A stretch of DNA of 57,573 nt, from contig NZ_JAGEKR010000020.1 of the NCBI RefSeq assembly GCF_017565405.1, forward strand, positions 1 to 57,573, read 5' to 3'. This document shows, in pieces, positions 54,081-57,573 of the stretch (position 1 is the first letter of the stretch; each line of letters opens with the position of its first letter). The notes under the pieces were generated by a model. The model was not told the DNA's origin. It saw nothing but the letters and a program-made list of their open reading frames with translations, and did no database searches. The DNA is from Allobranchiibius sp. CTAmp26 (GTDB lineage Bacteria; Actinomycetota; Actinomycetes; Actinomycetales; Dermatophilaceae). Position numbers and translations under genes: made by a program.

Positions 54081-55061
54081 ATGACGGATCAATGGACGCC
54101 CGAGAGCGCCGAAGCCGACGAGGCGGACGCAGCGAGGGTCGATTCCGGAGCCGGTGAGACGGCGTCCGCGGACGACACCCTCGCGGCCGAGCTGGATGCG
54201 GAGAGCGCCGACGGCGACATCGACTCCGAGCAGCGCGCGACCCCCGACCCGGGTGACGTCGCCGCCGACGACTCCGACGTGACCGATGTCGACGAGACGA
54301 GCACCGAGGACGTCGACCTGTCCGGCATCCCCGACGCCCCGGAGGTCAAGGAGGGCACGCAGGCCGAGGTCGACGCCGAGGCCGACGAGGCCGACGTCGC
54401 CGCCGAGGACGAGGTCGAGCAGGACGGGTTGACCGTCGACGAGGACCCTCGTGAGACCTACATGGCGGAACTGCGCTCGCAGTTCGGCGAGTGGTACGTG
54501 CTGCACTCCTACGCCGGCTACGAGAAGCGGGTCAAGGCCAACCTCGAGACCCGCATCTCCAACCTCAACATGGAGGACTACATCTTCCAGGTCGAGGTGC
54601 CGATGGAGGAGTTCACCGAGATCAAGAACTCCCAGCGCAAGGTCGGCACCCGCGTCCGGATGCCCGGATACGTGCTGGTCCGCATGGACCTCACCGACGA
54701 GAGCTGGGGGTCGGTGCGCCACACCCCCGGCGTCACCGGCTTCGTCGGCAACTCCCACCAGCCCTCGCCGCTGACGATCGACGAGGTCGTCACGATGCTG
54801 AACCCGGTGTTCGAAGAGCCCGAGGGCAAGGAGACCGGTCGTACGACGTCCGGTTCGGGCGCGCAGGGCAAGGGCGCCGAGGCGCCCGAGGTCGACTTCA
54901 ACGTCGGCGAGTCCGTCACCGTCATGGAAGGGCCGTTCGAGACCCTTCCCGCGACGATCTCCGAGATCAACCCCGACACCCAGAAGCTCAAGGTGCTGGT
55001 ATCCATCTTCGGCCGGGAGACACCGGTCGAGCTGTCGTTCGAGCAGGTCGCCAAGATCTGA
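54081..55061 (+). CDS. nusG: Transcription factor NusG with long acidic N-terminal extension
   Basis: 326 residues. Residues 1-125 are acidic and of low complexity (Asp/Glu/Ala/Val/Thr). The NGN domain starts at [20 protein letters not shown] near 134, and MPGYVLVRM is near 194. The KOW domain comes near 272 ([20 protein letters not shown]). The last part, [16 protein letters not shown], is the family end. NusG binds RNA polymerase and Rho or ribosome. The extension is longer than the core needs; actinobacterial NusG often has one. AAGGAAG precedes the ATG. Confidence 0.95.
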   Translation: MTDQWTPESAEADEADAARVDSGAGETASADDTLAAELDAESADGDIDSEQRATPDPGDVAADDSDVTDVDETSTEDVDLSGIPDAPEVKEGTQAEVDAEADEADVAAEDEVEQDGLTVDEDPRETYMAELRSQFGEWYVLHSYAGYEKRVKANLETRISNLNMEDYIFQVEVPMEEFTEIKNSQRKVGTRVRMPGYVLVRMDLTDESWGSVRHTPGVTGFVGNSHQPSPLTIDEVVTMLNPVFEEPEGKETGRTTSGSGAQGKGAEAPEVDFNVGESVTVMEGPFETLPATISEINPDTQKLKVLVSIFGRETPVELSFEQVAKI

Positions 55062-55074
55062 TCGGCAGCACAGC

Positions 55075-55093
55075 CCTCGCCGCTGCGGCGAGG
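55075..55093 (+). other. Hairpin between nusG and rplK
   Basis: CCTCGCCG (55075-55082) pairs with CGGCGAGG (55086-55093) around a CTG loop, then GTTTG. It is 14 bases after the nusG stop. It may slow or partly stop transcription between nusG and the ribosomal protein genes. Confidence 0.5.
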
Positions 55094-55151
55094 TTTGCAA
55101 CCGGGTCATCGCCCACGGCGTGGGCCCATCACCAGGAAAAGGAAGTTCAGC

Positions 55152-55583
55152 ATGCCCCCCAAGAAGAAGGTCTCCGGCTTCATCAAGCTGCAGATCCAGG
55201 CCGGCGCCGCCACCCCCGCACCCCCGGTGGGTCCCGCGCTCGGTCAGCACGGCGTCAACATCATGGAGTTCGTCAAGGCGTACAACGCCGCGACGGAAGC
55301 CCAGCGCGGCAACGTGATCCCGGTGGAGATCACGGTCTTCGAAGACCGTTCCTTCACCTTCATCACCAAGACCCCGCCGGCCGCCGAGCTGATCAAGAAG
55401 GCCGCCGGCGTCGCCAAGGGCTCCGGTGAGCCCCACAAGACCAAGGTCGCGAAGCTGTCCAAGGCTCAGGTGCGCGAGATCGCCGAGCAGAAGATGGACG
55501 ACCTGAACGCGCACGACATCGAGCAGGCGTCGAAGATCATAGCCGGCACCGCTCGTTCGATGGGCATCGACACCGAGGCCTGA
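55152..55583 (+). CDS. rplK: Ribosomal protein uL11
   Basis: 143 residues. The sequence [20 protein letters not shown] leads into [18 protein letters not shown], typical of uL11, and ends with [12 protein letters not shown]. It binds the GTPase centre of 23S rRNA. GGAAG lies before ATG 55152. The start of the frame at 55095 is only leader sequence. Confidence 0.97.
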   Translation: MPPKKKVSGFIKLQIQAGAATPAPPVGPALGQHGVNIMEFVKAYNAATEAQRGNVIPVEITVFEDRSFTFITKTPPAAELIKKAAGVAKGSGEPHKTKVAKLSKAQVREIAEQKMDDLNAHDIEQASKIIAGTARSMGIDTEA

Positions 55584-55591
55584 TCGACTCG

Positions 55592-55618
55592 CGCCGGCGG
55601 GCGACCCGTCCGCCGGCG
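55592..55618 (+). other. Hairpin between rplK and rplA
   Basis: CGCCGGCGG (55592-55600) pairs with CCGCCGGCG (55610-55618) around a nine-base loop, nine bases after the rplK stop. In some bacteria, uL1 regulates its own operon by binding mRNA; whether this stem is such a site is not known. Confidence 0.5.
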
Positions 55619-55686
55619 TCCTGTGGCAGGGCCGGCTTCGGCCCGAGGACCACAACTCCACCGCACCACCCACAAGGAGCAGCACC

Positions 55687-56406
55687 ATGAAGCGCAGCAA
55701 GTCCTACCGCGCCGCCGTCGACAAGATCGACGCCGACGCCGTCTACGCCCCCCTCGAGGCCGTCCGCCTCGCCAAGGAGACGTCGACCACCAAGTACGAC
55801 GCGACCGTCGAGGTCGCCTTCCGGCTGAGCGTGGACCCCCGCAAGGCCGACCAGATGGTCCGCGGCACCGTCAACCTGCCGCATGGCACCGGTAAGACCG
55901 CCCGCGTGCTGGTCTTCGCCAACGGCGACCGCGCGGCCGCCGCCGAGGCCGCAGGCGCCGACTACGTCGGATCCGACGAGCTCCTGGAGCGCGTCGCCGG
56001 CGGGTGGACCGACTTCGACGCCGTGGTCGCGACGCCGGACCTGATGGGCAAGGTCGGTCGTCTGGGCAAGGTGCTCGGCCCCCGCGGTCTGATGCCGAAC
56101 CCGAAGACCGGCACGGTCACGATGGACGTCGCGAAGGCCGTCACCGAGATCAAGGGCGGCAAGATCGAGTTCCGCGTCGACAAGCACGCGAACCTGCACT
56201 TCATCATCGGCAAGACGTCCTTCGACGAGAAGCTGCTGGTGGAGAACTACGGCGCCGCCCTCGAGGAGATCCTGCGCCTCAAGCCGGCCTCCTCCAAGGG
56301 CCGCTACATCAGCAAGGCCACGATGTCGACGACGATGGGTCCCGGCATCCCGCTGGACTCCTCGCGTACCCGCAACCTGCTGGACGAGGCCACGGCCGAC
56401 GCCTGA
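55687..56406 (+). CDS. rplA: Ribosomal protein uL1
   Basis: 239 residues. It begins [15 protein letters not shown], and has [40 protein letters not shown] and [13 protein letters not shown], typical of uL1. It forms the L1 stalk and can repress its own mRNA. CAAGGAG lies before the ATG. A strong hairpin follows the stop. Confidence 0.97.
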   Translation: MKRSKSYRAAVDKIDADAVYAPLEAVRLAKETSTTKYDATVEVAFRLSVDPRKADQMVRGTVNLPHGTGKTARVLVFANGDRAAAAEAAGADYVGSDELLERVAGGWTDFDAVVATPDLMGKVGRLGKVLGPRGLMPNPKTGTVTMDVAKAVTEIKGGKIEFRVDKHANLHFIIGKTSFDEKLLVENYGAALEEILRLKPASSKGRYISKATMSTTMGPGIPLDSSRTRNLLDEATADA

Positions 56407-56415
56407 CCTCCGCAC

Positions 56416-56459
56416 ACGCAGAGCGCCCCGCACCCTCTCGGGTGCGGGGCGCTCTGCGT
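56416..56459 (+). terminator. Strong terminator hairpin after rplA
   Basis: A perfect 20-bp stem (56416-56435 with 56440-56459) with a TCTC loop lies nine bases after the rplA stop. There is no T-run, but stem length and place suggest the end of the ribosomal operon. Confidence 0.8.
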
Positions 56460-56542
56460 ATCCGCGTGTCTGCGGTCCATCTTCAGGGAACCTGCCTAGG
56501 TTGACCGCCGTCGTACCGACACACCGTCACGAGGGGGAACCC

Positions 56543-57337
56543 ATGCACACATCGATCTTCCGACCGGGCACCGCGGCCGCCGTCGCCGTACTCGCCACCG
56601 GCACCGTCCTGACCGCCGGGTGCAGCTCGAGTGGGGGTGCACCCGGAGTGGCCTCGAGCAGCAGCGCCTCTTCGACCGACTCCGGTTCGAGCTCGAGCTC
56701 GAGTACGAGCCCCAGCTCCACCTCCAGCTCTAGCTCGACGAGCAGTGCAGCCGCGGGGGCGTCGTACACCAAGGGCCAGAAGATCGGTGCCGGCACGCTG
56801 CAGAACCAGATCAAGGCGGCGATCGTGAAGGCCGGTGGCACCTACTCCACGACCACCACGTCCAGCGTGCTGACCTCGACCTCGCAGGCCAAGATCACCG
56901 GCGACCGTACCGACGCGACCGTGCACGAGACGATCCGCGGCAAGAAGGTCACCGTCATCGTCGTGAACGGCGCGGCCTACATCTCCGGGACCGGCCTCGG
57001 CGCCAAGCCGTACCTGAAGGTCACCCAGAACAGCACGGGCTCCCTCGCCGAGAGCTTCAAGCCGTTGCTCAACATCGCGGGTGGTGGGACCCTCACCAAC
57101 ACGGTGCAGTGGACGGTCGTGTCCACCTCCGCCGGGGGTACGACGCTGACCGCCTCGCCCGCCGAGGGCACCGACGTGACCGACACCCTGGACGGGAAGG
57201 GGCTGCCCCTCTCGACGGTGACCAAGGCCACCGCAGGCACCTCGACCATCAAGTACTTCGATTTCGGCAAGCCGGTGACCGTCACCGCCCCGCCGGCCTC
57301 CCAGGTCGCGGACGTGAGCGGTGTGAAGTCCACCTGA
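56543..57337 (+). CDS. Secreted lipoprotein, LppX/LprG-like fold candidate
   Basis: 264 residues. The signal peptide ends in the lipobox LTAGC (23-27), so Cys27 is probably lipidated. A Ser/Thr/Gly-rich linker covers about 28-75. The remainder, with VIVVNGAAYIS and the end IKYFDFGKPVTVTAPP, resembles the lipid-binding LppX/LprAFG fold, but the match is weak. ATG 56543 has GAGGGGG seven bases upstream; an earlier in-frame start at 56501 gives no proper signal peptide. The linker DNA has repeated GAGCTC words. Confidence 0.75.
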   Translation: MHTSIFRPGTAAAVAVLATGTVLTAGCSSSGGAPGVASSSSASSTDSGSSSSSSTSPSSTSSSSSTSSAAAGASYTKGQKIGAGTLQNQIKAAIVKAGGTYSTTTTSSVLTSTSQAKITGDRTDATVHETIRGKKVTVIVVNGAAYISGTGLGAKPYLKVTQNSTGSLAESFKPLLNIAGGGTLTNTVQWTVVSTSAGGTTLTASPAEGTDVTDTLDGKGLPLSTVTKATAGTSTIKYFDFGKPVTVTAPPASQVADVSGVKST

Positions 57338-57413
57338 CCGGTCGTCCGGACGCATCACAGCGACTCACTTCAAGGCAACTGCCTCATGTGGGCAGCAGCG
57401 CAACGGCTGCGCG

Positions 57414-57573
57414 CGGGGAAGTGGCCGCGGTGCCGATTTTCCCCCGGGGTACGGCGGGTGGGTGCAGGAAAGTGGCCGCGGTGCCGATTTCCCACTGGGG
57501 TACGGCGGGTGGGTGCAGGAAAGTGGCCGCGGTGCCGATTTCCCACTGGGGTACGGCGGGTGGGTGCAGGAAA
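57414..57573. repeat. Tandem array of 51-bp repeats running off the right edge
   Basis: Copies start at 57414 (degenerate), 57465 and 57516 (identical to each other), and a fourth begins at 57567 and leaves the window. Each of the exact copies begins CAGGAAAGTGGCCGCGGTGC. The unit shares its start, its length and GGTACGSCG with the repeats at 48110-48211. No start codon or ribosome binding site was seen, and no gene is visible between 57338 and the edge. Confidence 0.85.

Overview
The window is GC-rich DNA from an actinobacterium. The evidence is frequent GTG and TTG starts, 1-8 base overlaps between operon genes, KorAB without a separate ferredoxin subunit, a urease operon without ureE, and the tRNA-Thr/tRNA-Met/rpmG/hadAB ... 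tRNA-Trp/secE/nusG/rplK/rplA order also known from mycobacteria. A Micrococcales member (Dermacoccaceae-like) is my guess, not something the sequence proves. No stretch longer than 300 bases lacks a gene.

Layout. 1-3179 (minus): start of an edge gene and the 2-oxoacid:ferredoxin oxidoreductase genes korA-korB. 3356-4201: a membrane protein. 4244-8684 (minus): urease operon ureABCFGD. 8841-10607: alanine dehydrogenase with a divergent Lrp-type regulator. 10732-11826: a DUF2332 protein. 11921-20754: ten complex I genes, nuoA-B-C-H-I-J-K-L-M-N, with no nuoD, E, F or G, followed by htpX. 21789-25087: aminopeptidase N coupled to a signal-less class A beta-lactamase-like protein. 25184-25945: a FabG-type reductase. 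26029-30747: a sugar-type cluster (epimerase, two GT-A glycosyltransferases, methyltransferase) facing a membrane-bound molybdenum oxidoreductase pair. 30827-33827: acyl-CoA dehydrogenase, its divergent TetR regulator, a HAD phosphatase and YajQ. 33989-37406: tRNA-Tyr, a small membrane protein, an MFS exporter and a lone AAA ATPase. 37472-43771: a lipid module (acyl-CoA oxidase-like enzyme and TetR on minus; thiolase, FabG4-like reductase and HtdX-like dehydratase on plus). 43866-46336: tRNA-Thr, tRNA-Met, rpmG, hadA, hadB, murB. 46324-48078: an NAD-binding protein and a TetR regulator separated by four copies of one palindrome. 48251-53375: adenosine deaminase, then the branched-chain 2-oxoacid dehydrogenase operon with a divergent Lrp regulator. 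53569-56406: tRNA-Trp, secE, nusG, rplK, rplA. 56543-57337: a lipoprotein.

How parts work together. KorAB would make reduced ferredoxin. The partial complex I lacks the NADH module but keeps both Fe-S subunits NuoB and NuoI, so it is a plausible ferredoxin-fed membrane pump, although loss of NuoD (half of the quinone site) is hard to explain. The lipid module, the FadE/TetR pair and HadAB cover fatty acid breakdown and elongation. The Bkd complex makes branched acyl-CoA starters.

Non-coding structure is notable. Five intergenic regions carry long, often nested inverted repeats. Two loci carry tandem arrays of the same 51-bp unit, one running off the right edge. Several genes (membrane protein at 3356, nuoA, hadA, small protein at 34182) have a -10-like hexamer 6-8 bases before the start codon, as expected for leaderless transcripts.
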